A DNA stretch of 64,000 bases, taken from assembly GCF_901709675.1 (NCBI RefSeq), contig NC_051106.1, forward strand, positions 10,240,001-10,304,000, written 5' to 3'. Position 1 is the first letter of the stretch; each line of letters begins with the position of its first letter. The notes under the pieces were generated by a model that was not told the DNA's origin, did no database searches, and saw only the letters and a program-made list of their open reading frames with translations. This DNA is from Syngnathus acus (lineage: Eukaryota > Chordata > Actinopteri > Syngnathiformes > Syngnathidae). Position numbers and translations under genes: made by a program. Shown piece after piece: positions 1-12,860 of this stretch.

Positions 1-299
1 ACCTTGTAGGGCCAGGTGCACTGCTAGCGCTTGCAGCACTGCACCATTGTAGCCAAGGGAGCAGGAGTGAGTCAGCATCGCACCCAGACGAGCAAACTAG
101 CAATGCAAGAGAGAAATTTCATCAAACAGAAACCGTTTTCCACGCTGAGCTCTGCCAACGCACCTCTCATTGCTATGGTAACAAAAGATGGAAATGCCAT
201 GGAGTCCACCGTCACTCACTTAAGGTTAAAAACGGGCTACTTTCAGCGACACCAGATATAGGGTGAGTAAATTGGAATATAATTGGGGTGTTTTGATGA

Positions 300-335
<36 letters not shown>

Positions 336-1184
336 AAAAAGACATCATCTTAGCAAACCTTTTTAACATCCGCTCGATCAGGGAAGGCCAGTGCAAATGG
401 GGCTGCCCTCATCGCGCCACCATTCCCAAAAGAGCCCCGACCATTAAATTGATCCCTGGCTGGTTGGTACACATCAGTGAGGTGGGGAGAGGCCAGCTTC
501 TTTAACACCTGGATCACTCCAGAACCATAACCTCGACCCGGGGATACGCTGTACTCCTTTGCAAACCTGCAAACGCAAGATTCCATCAGTGTAGTAGTTT
601 TACTTTCTAATGTGTTGCAGCAAATATGCGCTCTTTCTGTCTACCTGCGAGCCATGTCATGCTCATCAAAGCCAGCCCGGGTGAGTAGCGATTGGACCAC
701 ACAACGTGCCATAGCTGTGTCATCACTGTATTCAAGGATGCCTGAAAGACACACACACACATTTGCCTATATTATACACACCACGAGTATGCAGTAGATA
801 GAGAAAATGTGTGAATGCATCAATTAAGTTTTTACACTACAGTAGCACTTCCAGAGCTTTATTAGTTTGCGGTTGACATTTGTTTCACATATATGCAGGC
901 ATGAATATTATTCATCTTATTCTATTCCATCCATCTGAGCCGCTATATTATCTTACATGCGAGTAGTCTGTCTGTCTGTATGGGTGTACCTAATGCTGTC
1001 ACTCACCATTTCCTTTCGTCTCGTCTTCCAGACTGTTCATGTGCTGCAGGACATTTTCAATGGGAACATCCTCAACTCCTTCGAACTCTCCGCCGACACA
1101 GTCGCCCAGCACAGCCGCGACCAGTGCTCCCCGAAAACGGGAGAGAGACGGCGGCCCTGCCGCTGCCACCAATGCTCTCGCCAT
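1..1184 (-). CDS. adprs: ADP-ribosylserine hydrolase ARH3 (5' part, cut by window edge)
   Basis: Removes ADP-ribose from serine and degrades poly(ADP-ribose) in nucleus and mitochondria. Four exons are visible: 1007-1184 (ATG at 1184), 645-741, 359-566 and 1-96, with GT-AG boundaries and continuous frame. Exon 1 has LSRFRGALVAAVLGDCVGG, the ARH start, followed by the Glu matching human Glu41. Exon 2 has YSDDTAMAR, the metal-binding TDDT block with Thr changed to Ser. Exon 3 carries GRGYGSG and ARDQFNGRGSFGNGGAMR, the family substrate loop. Exon 4 gives LGYNGAVLQALAVHLALQG, where the window ends at about residue 200 of 360; the second metal motif (GGDTDT in the family) lies outside. It is head-to-head with zmym4. 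Identity is secure by motif order; the C-terminal half cannot be judged. Confidence 0.93.
297..340. repeat. (GAAA)n microsatellite in adprs intron 3
   Basis: About ten copies of AAAG/GAAA lie between adprs exons 3 and 4. It is a simple repeat of no evident function. Confidence 0.9.
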
Positions 1185-2102
1185 TCACAAACGTGTGCGT
1201 GCAAACGAAAGCGTAAGATAACCTGAGCGACTAGTTGACGCGCATAAACGACAACAAAATGTTGGCTCGTCGCTGTCAACTACTTCCGGGTTATGTGTTG
1301 ATGTCATTTGTCTGCGACACGAGAAAAAAATGTCAAAGGATAGCCACGTGATTGAAATACATTTAAAATAATAATAATAACAACAAAAACAGTGTATGTG
1401 ATTATTTTCAAGATTAAGGCATGTTACGTACGGTGTAAAGCAATTCATTGGTGCACTTTATGCAGTTTGGTTAAAGGGTATCAGTGCCACCTGCTGGACA
1501 GGAGTCATCTGGGAATTCTCTCAAATTCAGTCAAATTGTACAGTCTGGGAATGGGTTACTTTATTTGCATATAAACAAAATCAGCAGACAACCAAGACTC
1601 GACGTGCAATATGTTTCTAACCCTGGTTCAAATCTTAGCTCTTCCTGTGGCTGTTTGTTTCCCACATGCTTGCATGGACTTTCAGAATGTTGTAACCAAA
1701 ACTAACATATTACGTGTTAATTGTTGCAATAATATTTGTGAGGTGTCCGTTTGTGAAACACTTTGAGATTTTCCAGTGATTTGACTCAACTTTTTTTTTT
1801 TTAACTCCCATTCAAATGAAGTTAAATCAGTTTACCGAGGTTTTTCTTTAGCATTAGTACCTGTACATCAAGTTCTTCAGAACGTAATGCTTTTGTCAGC
1901 TCAATTTGATTGAAGTGGTTAATGGCTATATTTCAGGCTTAAACTTTGCCATTTGACAGCTTCATCCTTTCGGTTAGCTGCTGCTCGCCATGCAAGCGGC
2001 AAGGCCAGAGAGGGAGGACAAGGAGGAGAAAGAGGAGGAGAAAGAGGTGGTTGTGGTGCCGGGGTGCTGTTTGGAACCCAAATGACTGCAGCATAATTAA
2101 AG
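1185..2102. promoter_or_regulatory. Shared upstream region of adprs and zmym4
   Basis: A 918-bp interval lies between the divergent start codons of adprs and zmym4 and must hold both 5' UTRs and promoters. No TATA box is evident. The zmym4 side (1990-2060) is purine-rich (GAGGAGAAAGAGG type). No other gene is seen. Confidence 0.6.
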
Positions 2103-5100
2103 ATGGCGGACTCGGAGGAGTTTAGACTCAAGCGATTAATGGTAAGCAAATAGCACTTGGTATGCAAATACATGTCGACATTAAACACCAGCTCAATGTT
2201 TATGCTGCGTCCGACCACAGTGTCATAAGCGGTCATTGGTAGTTTTCTCACAGCACAGCGGATACGGGTGCTTAGGCTAAAGCTAGTTAGCTTGCAACTG
2301 TGTGACGCTAGCACGCTGTGGTTTTAGCCGTGATGCGAGTTCTGCCTTCAATATCACTGGCTGCAAATGTGCCATCTTCCAACAGACTACAGCAATCAAA
2401 ACACAACACGGTGCTCTTGTTGTCCACTAATGTAGTGTTTTTGCGGTGTTCCGCCGCCCCCACAAGCCATTCACAAGGGGGCTTGCAAAACGACACACAG
2501 TACTGCGTTCAAAGATCTTGCTTCGCCTGTCGACTGATTGTATTTTATATTGCAAAGCATTTCAATCCTCACAAAGCTACGGGTTAAACATCCGACTGTA
2601 AAGGAAGAGACAACGCGAGGCCTGCAATCGTAACCATTCATTCTAGTGGCTATTTAACCGCTATGTCTCAATTTCCCCCTTTCTATTGTGCTGTCATGAA
2701 ATTCATATGTATTTTTGGGTCATTTCGTACGTTATGTGTTACTCTAGTAAAAAAAAAAAAAAAAAAAAAAAAGTGTCTCGTGCCCAAATATTGGCTCTCA
2801 CTTTGCTTGTTGGATTGCTGGTGTAATGCATGAGTAACTTTTTTGTTAAAGCATGGATTTTGATCATTGAAAACAATATCCACATCAATATATTTTTACC
2901 TCAAATACCTTGTCGTGCCTGAGATGGCTGAGGAACACTTATCTGAAATGCCAAAGAAACAAACGGAGGACAATAGTGCAGACAAATACATATCATAGCA
3001 GTCCACAGATACTTTCCCCGCATAATAATGGTTGGCCGTTCACATATTCACTGATTATTTTGTAGTTGATGGTAAGGTGATCACAGTGGAGTAAACTTTG
3101 ACCAATTGATGACATTGTTTTAATACTATTTCCTTTCTGAATTTCCAGCTCAGCACATCCATCCATTGAGCATGATGCATAACTCGCCTTTTCCTGTTCT
3201 CCTCAGCATGAGCAGCAGCAATCCAGAGTGTTTGACCAGGTGATGGGCTTGGGAGACTTTGCTGATTCCTCTCAAGGCTCCAACACCTCTTCTAAGAGCC
3301 CCGCTATGGAGGAGACAAAGGCCATGGATGAAGTTTCAGGAATAGACGAGCATCAACATCCAGATGAGGACAACAGCAACAGCAGCAGTAGGCAAGATGA
3401 AAAGATGGATGAGGGGGCGGAGGAGTCGTTATCTCCTCGCATTGCTTCCCCCGTCACTGAGCAGTGCTCCTCATTCACCGTGGGGCCCAGTGAAGGAGGA
3501 GGAAGAGGCGAGGCAGCATTTGATGATGCGTTGGACGGCCTTCCTTCATTTGGTCCTGAAGAAGAAGAAGAAGAAGAAGAGGAGGAGGACGAGGATTGGC
3601 ACTTTGCTCTGCCGGCAGAGACACTGCAGGATGACGACTGTGTCAAAGCCAAATGCAAAAACAATCAATCGCGAGAGCAACAGAGCAAAATCCAAGACCG
3701 TCCCAGAGAAGATCTGGATGAGGAGCAAGAGAGGGAAGCCACAAGCGGCTCTGCAAACACGTCCCACTCATCCAAGGACAACACACCTGAAAGCAGCCAA
3801 GGTATGTCAAAGTTTATTTTTGTTGAAAGGATTTATTTTGGGGGAAATTGCTAACATGATCTTTTGAACCTCTCATCAGATGCAACAATTGTGAATCAGA
3901 TGGAGAAAACACAAGACCGTCGGCAAGGAGAGGTGGGTCATGTTCAAATTGATAGGAACTCTTCTCCAACATTGACTTTCCAAATCCTTTGTGCGTGTGT
4001 CAGCGGTTTGCGCATCCTCCCGTGGAGGCCCGCAACCCTCCGATGTCTCCCAATATCACCATTAAAGATGAGCCGGTTGACGAGGGATACAATGCCGCTG
4101 TATTGCCTCAGAGCACCGTCAGACACGTCAAAGAAGAACTAGACCATCAGGAGGTAAGTGCCGGCCGGCACAGAACAATTATTACAAATGTGACCACTGA
4201 CTTCAATTCTATTTGTATTTTTCAGGAAGAACTTCGAATTAGCTCTGTTTACTCTGTTGGCGGAGGTAACACGCTTGTGCCCCCTGTTGGTGAGTGTTTC
4301 TCATGATACATATTTTGGAGCGCAGCAGAATTGGTACATTTTTCATATACTTGCGCATGAGCGAGCAGTATCACATAAAGCTTTCCGTGAATTTAAAAGA
4401 AGACGTTTTTTCCTCTTTTTTGCAGCCCATCAAGTGACCGCGCCCGCTCCCCCACAAACAACCCTTTTTATTCCAGGGAGAGGCGCCGTTCTCCAAGCAG
4501 TGACTCCCCTTTCTGTCCGACCTCCGACCGCAATTCAGACTTCCCTTTCGTCCCTGTCGCCGATATCGCTTCGACCCCCTGTGCCGACCATTCCCGGCAG
4601 TGTTCGCTGCAGTGGCTGCTTCAAGGTACGGCCATTCCACCCTGGCTGCTGTTCTGGCCACTCACACCAAAGAAAGAAAAAAATCAAACCACCAACATAT
4701 TTTGTTTCCCCGTTGAACATGTTTAGGTTCTGCTAAAAGGTCAAACAGCATTCCAAAGAAAAGGTTCAACGCAGCTCTTCTGCTCCACTATCTGTCTGAC
4801 AGGACATCTTCCCGCAACAAGCAAGAACCAATTATGTTCTTTATGCAACTGGTATGTACATCTTGGTGACCACAAAATTAATAAAAATAAAATAAAAAAA
4901 CCGCTTGCCTCGTACATCATTTACAAATGCCGCAATCACAACGTGCGAGGCCACAAATAACATGTCGAGAGCAAGCATTTTACTCCTCTTGTACTCTGAT
5001 AAAACTCTTTCTTTCTTCTCATCTTTTTGCAGTGAGATTCTTCGGGTTCGGGACACAATAACAATTCCAGCTGATGACAACACCTACTTGCACTTTTGCG

Positions 5101-8100
5101 GCCAACACTGTTTATCAATCTTTAGACACAGGACCAAAAAAACTGAAAAGGCCCCTGAAAAAGTGGTCGAAAAACGGCCAGAGAAGAAGATTGATAAGCC
5201 ACAGGAGAAGTCAGAAAATGTTCTTTGTAGTGTCTGCAGAATCCCCAATCGGGTAATCCAATCAGGATATTTTATTGCAACTGTTGATGTGTCAATTTGT
5301 CTTCTTCACATGATTGCTCCATATTTCTCGATGATTATCTCCGGCAGATCGAGCATGAAGTCAGCCACCAAGGCCGTCTGCACAAACTGTGCAGTGATGC
5401 TTGTTTTGTGACATGGCGCAAGATGCGACAGTTAGCCATGAACTGCTGTGAAGGCTGTGGGCTGTATTGTAATAGTCGTTCCGACTCCTATCACACGCTA
5501 ACAATCGAAAAATCCGAGCTCAACTTTTGTGGTCCCACCTGCATTGGCACTTACAAACAGGTAGATATGCCTTTTCCGAATAGGACACGTGGCACATGAA
5601 TATTTGTAAAGTTGTGGGCTTTTTTCTTCCTCCTCCCCAAACAGTCTTGCCGAAAGACAATCGAGTGCGCCAGATGTCAAAAGTCGGCAACGGTGTCGGT
5701 CACCATCATGGAGCGAGACGATAGGGGAAAAGTTCAACTTTACTGTTCACCTATTTGTGTGCAAATGAGCCGACCGCAGCTGCACACGCTAACCGGTAGG
5801 ATGGCAAAAAAACAATTCCACCCAAAAACGAGTATTTAATTGTCACGTGTCCATTCCGCAGGGGCTCCATTCCCATGCTGTCTGTGCAAGAATGTAGCTG
5901 TTCCTCAATACCACCTGGCAATGGTGGATGGCACCATAAGGAACTTTTGCTCCTATGAATGCGTTTCTACTTTCAGGGTAAGTGTGGTGCAAGAATTGCA
6001 TCATAGTACTAACTATGGGTGCCAACATTTTTTACCTCTTTCTATAGCGAGCAGGACATACTGGGTCAGATTTGATCAATGGAAAATCGTCTCCAAGGGA
6101 TGCCACACGACTTGGGTCGTCTTCCGGAGCCAGCTCTGTTCCTCCCATTCCTCAGGACTACCCATCTCCAGCCCCCTATCCAAGCCACCATGGAAGTAAC
6201 AGCTCAGTGCCCCCTTTGGTTCCTCCATCGCTTGGCTTGACCTCAAGTGCGCCAGGGCAAGGCCACCCCCGAACGCCCGCCGCTCATTCTCTAAAAGCAG
6301 CTGAGGGTGGAGCCAGCGATACCCCCAAAGTCACCTGCCACCAGTGTACTAAGCAGTTCACCACCAAGCCACTGCTTTTTGGCCACCAAGTAAGTAAGAC
6401 AAGAGCTCTTTCCTTAACCTTTTCATCATTTGAACAACAGAATTATTTTATAATCTTCCCTTCTTTTTTTTCTTTTTTCTCTTTTCTCAGGATCAGATTT
6501 CTGTCTTCTGCTCTATGATATGTTGTGATGCGTATAAAACACAAAACAATATCCTGGTCATGTGTGAAGTTTGTAGGAGGGACAAAGTGCCCTTTGACAC
6601 CATGCACTACAACGGGAAAGACATTTTCTTTTGCAGCAAACGTGAGTCGGCTTTCATTCTTACCATCATTCTTGGCATCCATTTGAGAAAGCAAGCTCCA
6701 TTCAGGCCACAATGTCACAATACAACACCAATTGTCCCCCACCTATTCTCTTTCAGACTGTAAACAAAACTTCAAAATGTGCATCACAGCGCGTAACAAG
6801 GACCCGCCCTGCCGTCCCTGCAGCTATTGCTACGGCATTAGCCAAAAGATGTTGCATAGTCACTATGGAGGCAAGCTGGAAGAGTTCTGCAAACCCCTCT
6901 GCATGTCCCAGTACACCGTTCTCTACTATGGGGTAAGGAGAATGTATTCATGAAAAGAAATCATCTTAGCCTAACCGATTGATCACTGTGACTTTACGGT
7001 TGCTCGCACAGATGGGTCGATGCGACAGTTGTCAGAAGCAGGGCTACTTAAACGAGAAGCTGCAGTACATAGGTTCAGTTCGGAACTTCTGCAACCTGAC
7101 CTGCTTACTCCAATACTGCTTCCTGAATTTCCAATCCACCCAGCACACTACCAGTAACGGTACTGGACCAGAGCCACCTCATGGTAAGATAGAAGTTCTT
7201 TTCTTTTTCTTTTCTTTTTTTTTTATATAGTCTATATATACGTATATATTTTATTTTTGCCCCATCCATCCGGGGGGGGGGGGGAATCCTAAATCTACCT
7301 TGCACAGACGGTGTTCCGATTGTGATGAATGATTTAGAATGTCCAATTCTTTCAGCTCCAGCCCAGCCTCAGCACTCCTCAATAGCCAACCCAATCATAG
7401 CTGATGTGGTGTCACTCGCAAACGGCTCTGCAACTCAGCCCAGTGTGCCAGCGTCGGATGTTGCGCTGACTGGTTCGTTTTTGAAAAATGACGCAAAGCT
7501 TCTTTTGAGTAATATCATTATCAAATGTTCACATTGTGAATTTGTTTTTCTTCTTTTTCTCCTATTAAAGGAGGCTTTCCAACCTCTGGTGTCGATGGCA
7601 AGAGTCTTGGTCATGTAAGTATTGTATCGTCTCCAGAAACAAGTACAAGTTCAAATACAAGAAATCTTTGTTTTTGCAGGCCAGTACTCAAACGGACACC
7701 ACGCACGGGCCCCCATCCCACCGACGTCAAATGAAGAACAAGTCAGTTCTTTGCCGGCCTTTCACAATGGATCAAGAGAGCTTATGTCTGCTTCTCCAAC
7801 CGTCCACTGATTCTTCAGGTAAATTCAGAATAATGTTTGGGGGAAAAAATTCAAGGAACGGAAATTGTTTTGGTAGTTTATTGGGCTCATTTGGACTTTA
7901 ACCAAGTGGTGAATGTTGCCTCTTCGTGTAAGCGCCACTCGAATTCCAAGCTAATCACAGCTCCCTCTCTCCAAGCAGATGACATCACATCAAATGAGTG
8001 TGGAAACGCAGTTAAAAAGATGAAGAAGGACCAGGAAATAGGTGAGTGAGTGGCTCACACAGATATTAGCTATATAGCTGCAGGTACACAAATAGCACAT

Positions 8101-11100
8101 GATTGGATCATATCTTTCTATAAGTAACTGTATAGAAGCACTGGACAGTCATTACCAGTTCAGACTATTCAGGAACAAACTGGTAAGTTGGTGGCCGTGT
8201 GATTGTTTGATTTTGGAGGAAGCTAATTGTTGTAAATAAGATTTTCCGTACAATACGATAACACTGAGGAATTTGCATTTTGATGATGCCACACAGAGGT
8301 AGCCAAAGTATTCATATAGGCTGATATGAGTCTGATATGACCTATGCCTTGTTTTCTTTCACCCTTGTCCAGCACCATCACCACCCTCATCAAACTGCTC
8401 CACAGAGGAGGACAAAGTGAAGATGCTCATGGTGCCAGTTCCTGTGCCAGTCTTCATCCCAGTGCCTATGAACATGTATTCCCAGCACACGCCTGTGCCA
8501 ATGCCTTTGCCGATTACGGTACGTTCCACATCATAACATTTGAATGCGCAATTTGAAATCATCTCAAGTGTTTGTTTTTTTTCTTTCTCCCTCCTCCTTC
8601 CTTCCAGATTCCCGTGCCCATCGTTATGCCACCACAGAGTAAAGAAGTGACAGATGCGGCCATCCAGTCGAATCCTTGGAACGAAGATGAAAAGCAGGAT
8701 CATGTCGAGGTCTCCATGGAACAGGAAGTGGTATTCCCCGTTGTTGTACCACCACTAAGCAAAGCTATGAAAGATGCAGCTGTCCAGTCAGACCCTTTGA
8801 AACGTCAAACCGAAGAGCAGAATCAGGCTCAGATGGCATCACAAATCAAAGATGTCAAAGATGTCGCTGTCCAGTCAGAGCCAATGCTGGTTGCACAAGT
8901 CCCCTTGCCCGTTGTCCTACCACTGAGTAAAGATGTTCAAGATGCAGCTGTCCAATCCAAACTTTTCAATTTGAAAAAGCAAAATGATTTGGAGCACTCC
9001 AAAGAAGATCAAATCCCATCCAAGGTCCCCGCACCCATTTTTGCGCCACCGCTGAGCAAACATGCAATCACCGATGACGTCCAATCAGATCGTGTGGATG
9101 TGGAGACAGCCGCTGCCGCCGTCCGGTCTGACTCTTCGGATGTGGAGACAGCAGCTGCCGCCGTCCGGTCTGACTCTTCGGATGTGGAGACAGCAGCTGC
9201 CGCCGTCCGGTCTGACTCTTCGGATGTGGAAACAGCAGCTGCCGCCGTCCAATCAAATCCTTTGGATGTGGAGAAGGCCCAAACTGTCCAGTCAGATCAT
9301 TTGACTGTGGAGACAGCTGCCACTGTCCAATCAAATCCTTTCGATGTGGAGACAGCTGCTCCCGTCCAATCGGATCCTTCGGATGCGGAGACAGCTGCTC
9401 CCGTCCAATCGGATCCTTCGGATGCGGAAGGCGGAACAAAGATGGATTTAGGAGGTGCAACATCAGAGGTGGTCGCAGCACCAGTCCAGCAACTTGAGGA
9501 GAGTCCAAACACAGCACAAAGCAACATTTCTCCTCCTTCGGCTAGCACAACGGAGCCAATTCGTACCTTGCGTAAAGGCAGGCCAAAGTCCAAAGCGACG
9601 ACGTGTGAGCAGCAAGAAAGTGACACTGCTGAACAACAGCCTCCCTCCTCTCCCATGACTGATTTGGAGTTTGACTTCCCAGCGGGTGGGTGAGATGTGA
9701 ACGAAACCTCTCAAGTTGAACCAACGCCTCTGATAATATGTGCCAGTGTGTGATTGACCAAGAAGAATGTTGAAATATTGCCAATATATTTTTGCTTGGT
9801 GTCGTTTTTAAGAAACGTACGATCAGAAGTCGTCGACCCCTCAGCGGGGTGTGAAGAGACCCCGAGAAGGTTACACTGGTCGGAAACGGGTAAGATGGCA
9901 ACACTCGAGAACTTGCTTTTGCCTTTGGATTGCCGCCAGCGTTTGCGTTGATGCAGGGTCGCAGGCGAACTACCCCGTTAGATGGCAGCGCTGTCGCGGC
10001 TCCGGTCAACTTCAACTTGAACTACATGTACGGCGTTAAAGCATGGAGGAGCTGGGTGCTGCAGCACAACACGCATTCCAGAAGATGTGAGTCGGCATAC
10101 CGACGTTGTCGTCTCGCTTTGACTGGATCAATGTCATCATTTTGCTTGCTTGCTTCCTTCCGCCGCTTGCAGCCAATCCCGTGATTGTTAAAGAGGACAT
10201 TCTTCAGTGCGATTCCGCCGAGCTGAGCTACGCCTTGTCTTGTTTTATCAAAGAAGTGCGTCGGCCCAACGGCGAGTTCTACAGCCCTGACAGCATTTTC
10301 TACCTCTGCCTGGGGATACAGCAGGTACGCACGCGTCTCTTCTTTGATTGTCCTTAGAGTCATCCATCCTGACCTTGAATGTTCTTTGCTCTGGTTTCCC
10401 TCAGTATTTATTCATCAAGGGCCGCATTGAGAATATTTTCACCGATGAGCTATACAGTCAGTTTGCTCTGGAGATCTCCGGGATGCTGCGACTCTGGAAG
10501 CCTAAACAGCTGCCCAACGGTATGTTGTACATGTTATCGGTCGGTCAGGCTCCAGTCACTTGATGCATGTGCCCCTCCCTCCAGGTAGCCCCGTGTCCTC
10601 TCGAGTCGAGGAGTCCTTCCTGTGGGAGTGTAAGCAGCTGGGCGCTTACTCCCCCATCGTGTTGCTCAACACGCTTCTCTTCTTCTACACCAAGAACTTC
10701 CACTTCACCACTTTGGCACAGCACCAAAGCCTCTCATTTTCCAACTTCAGTTTGCACACCAAACCCTGCAGTCGAGCGGGCAAAGTCCTCTACCTCAAAT
10801 ACCGGCGAAGCGGTGCTGTTGCCGCCGCCGCTACTGCTACTTCCAGCCGTGCAGAGACGGCGGGTGTGTGGAACGCGTCCGCATCTCTGCCGCCGTGCTA
10901 CTGAACATACTGATTGCCAATTTCATTCTTAAATGAACGCATCGTCGCCCTCAAATGTGTTGTTGAGAAACATTGAAGTTAATGTTCTTGATTTTTGTTT
11001 TTAGAGCGAATGAAGAAAAGGCAAGAAAAGGAGGATGGGGACATAGAGATGGTAGAAAATGTTACCAATCCTCTGCACTGTCCTGTCAGACTCTATGAGT

Positions 11101-11730
11101 TCTATCTCTCCAGATGGTAAGACACACACACGCGCATAAAAATGTAAACATTCAGCATTCTATTTAACGAGATCAATAAAGTGAAGACACCTTTTTGAAT
11201 CCGTCCATTTTTCAATGAGATATGTGAGCGCTTCTGTTCTAGGTGTGACCAAAACTCAATGTCTCTTTCTCTCTGTTTGTCCCCTGAAGCCCGCCAGCAG
11301 CATTGAAGAGGACTGACATGTTTTACCTCCAGCCTGAACGCAATGTCCACACACACAGGTCAGAAACTGCAACCAGGTCGGCGTCACGATTTAGACTTGC
11401 TTCTCGCTTGCCTTCCTTGTGACAAATGATAGTTGAAGAAGAAAAAAATCCACTTCTGATGATCTAGGAATTATTTTCCCTCTATTTAGTGCATGCACCT
11501 AATCATTCTTCCCAGCACACTTTGGTGTGTTTTTTTCACTTTAAAATGGATCCCGCTGTATTTTTAGGATGTAAAATGAAATGCACATTGACCTGATGTC
11601 ATTGTTTCCCTCTCCTGGCCTTCTTTTGTTTGCCCGCAGTTCCTACTGGTATACTTCTCACGCACTACATCACACAATTCTGCAGAGCATGCTCACTCGC
11701 ATCTTGGCGGTCAAAGAAGTTCAGCGGTAA
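2103..11730 (+). CDS. zmym4: Zinc finger MYM-type protein 4
   Basis: Nuclear chromatin-associated protein with MYM zinc fingers and a C-terminal recombinase-derived domain. I join 29 exons, 1,792 aa: 2103-2141, 3207-3801, 3880-3932, 4004-4153, 4226-4289, 4426-4625, 4727-4851, 5033-5252, 5348-5560, 5645-5795, 5862-5977, 6048-6389, 6491-6641, 6757-6932, 7012-7183, 7356-7472, 7571-7614, 7680-7818, 7979-8041, 8373-8518, 8608-9685, 9813-9889, 9957-10086, 10173-10324, 10405-10519, 10585-10863, 11005-11116, 11290-11358, 11640-11730. The N-terminus is acidic, with SUMO-type motifs IKDE and VKEE. Exons 6-15 carry the CxxC and FCS..C fingers (LFCSTICLTG, HKLCSDACF, RNFCSYECV). Then come STQTD, a PVPVPVFIPVPMNMY proline stretch and the VQSD repeats. 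The C-terminal ZMYM2/QRICH1-like domain (LNYMYGVKAWRSWV, RRPNGEFYSPDSIFYLCLG, LWECKQLGAYSPIVLLNTLL) derives from Crypton tyrosine recombinases in this family. Exon 1 (13 codons) is the least certain part. Confidence 0.93.
9097..9428 (+). repeat. Coding minisatellite in zmym4 (39/42-bp units, VQSD/VRSD)
   Basis: Eight consecutive units lie in one exon: three near-identical 42-bp units ending AAAAVRSDSS, then one 42-bp unit with VQSNPL and 39-bp units with VQSDHL, VQSNPF, VQSDPS and VQSDPS. Four or five more dispersed copies of the core (AAIQSNP, AAVQSDP, VAVQSEP, AAVQSKL, DDVQSDR) lie upstream in the same exon (8640-9090). The frame stays open throughout, so the array is translated. Confidence 0.9.
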
Positions 11731-12660
11731 CAGGAGCCGATGGCATCGCAGTTGACACTTTTTGGAACGGGACTGTGTTTTCACAGCACAGCATAGCATC
11801 GTAGGCACAGCACACGTGCGAACACATGCCAGATGTTGGCTTGATGTGAAGAAGCGGGCCATGGTGCTTTCAAGGACGCAATGGACATCTGTCACAAAGA
11901 TGAGCTCTTTGTTAATTGGATGCCTGCTTCCTCCGACAAACGCTCCTCCAGTTTGCTCCTGTTTCAAATAAAAAGGGAGTGTCCCGGACTATTTGAGTTC
12001 TCCTTTTATTCCATCCATCCCTGTCAGGACTTTCAACATCAGATCCAATGGTGGATTCTTTCCTTTGATTCTGCATTCCTCTGAAAGCTGTGCCGCGTGT
12101 CTGTCATGCATCACACTGTGCCAGATTGCTGCTGCTGTACTGGCCTTCCTTCTCCCCAAGACCATCACCACCATTTTGTTTGGCAACAATATCAATGGAT
12201 GACATCATAGAATAGTTTGGGTTAGGGGTTTTTTGGGGGGGGAAAATTCAAATATGGTGATGTCATCAGCTGCATGTTGAATGCTAGAGGAAACTCAACA
12301 GTGCCTCATCGGATATATTGCCCATCATTCTTAGTCCCTTTTGTGTAGTGTCATATCCCCACATGAATTCTGCCTGATTCCTCTCTCGTCTTTTTTCGCG
12401 CTCCTCCTTGTACCCCGTACGCATCCATTCCTCTTTTCATGTTTTTTTTCTTTTTCTGGGGCTTAACTCACATTCATGTGGCTTTGCACTCTTAAGAGAT
12501 GCATTTTTTTTTTAAGTGCTTCTGTGTCATGGTGTAATGTTTTAAGAACATTTTTTTTGAGGGGCTGCCAAAAAGTAAAAAATCTGATTTGTACTTATTG
12601 ATATTCTGCACATTGTCAGGTGACCAATAAACTTTTATTAAAAAAAACAAAAAACTGATG
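11731..12660 (+). other. zmym4 3' UTR with two candidate poly(A) signals
   Basis: Non-coding sequence follows the zmym4 stop. AATAAA occurs near 11968 and again near 12626, the second followed by an A-rich run. The interval runs towards the converging 3' end of the creatine kinase gene. No gene is seen here. Confidence 0.6.
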
Positions 12661-12757
12661 ACTAATTATCTAACATGTGAGCAGTCTTCTGCAACATGAC
12701 ATGGAAACAGTAAAGCAGTGTGGAAAAAAGAAGTGCACACAGGACTCTTGCCATGAC

Positions 12758-12763
12758 TTTATT
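12758..12763 (-). terminator. Poly(A) signal of the creatine kinase gene
   Basis: AATAAA read on the minus strand, about 100 bp past the stop codon at 12861. Confidence 0.6.
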
Positions 12764-12860
12764 TCAGTTTTGTCTCAACAGTTTCACAACTGTGCTAAAG
12801 AAAGAAAGCAAGCAAAACATCAACACCAGATGTCACAGAATGCTTTGCTTGTCAGTGCTT

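Noticed and set aside
8572-9693. 373-codon frame as an independent gene
   Set aside because: It is one zmym4 exon (8608-9685) with splice sites in phase with both neighbours.
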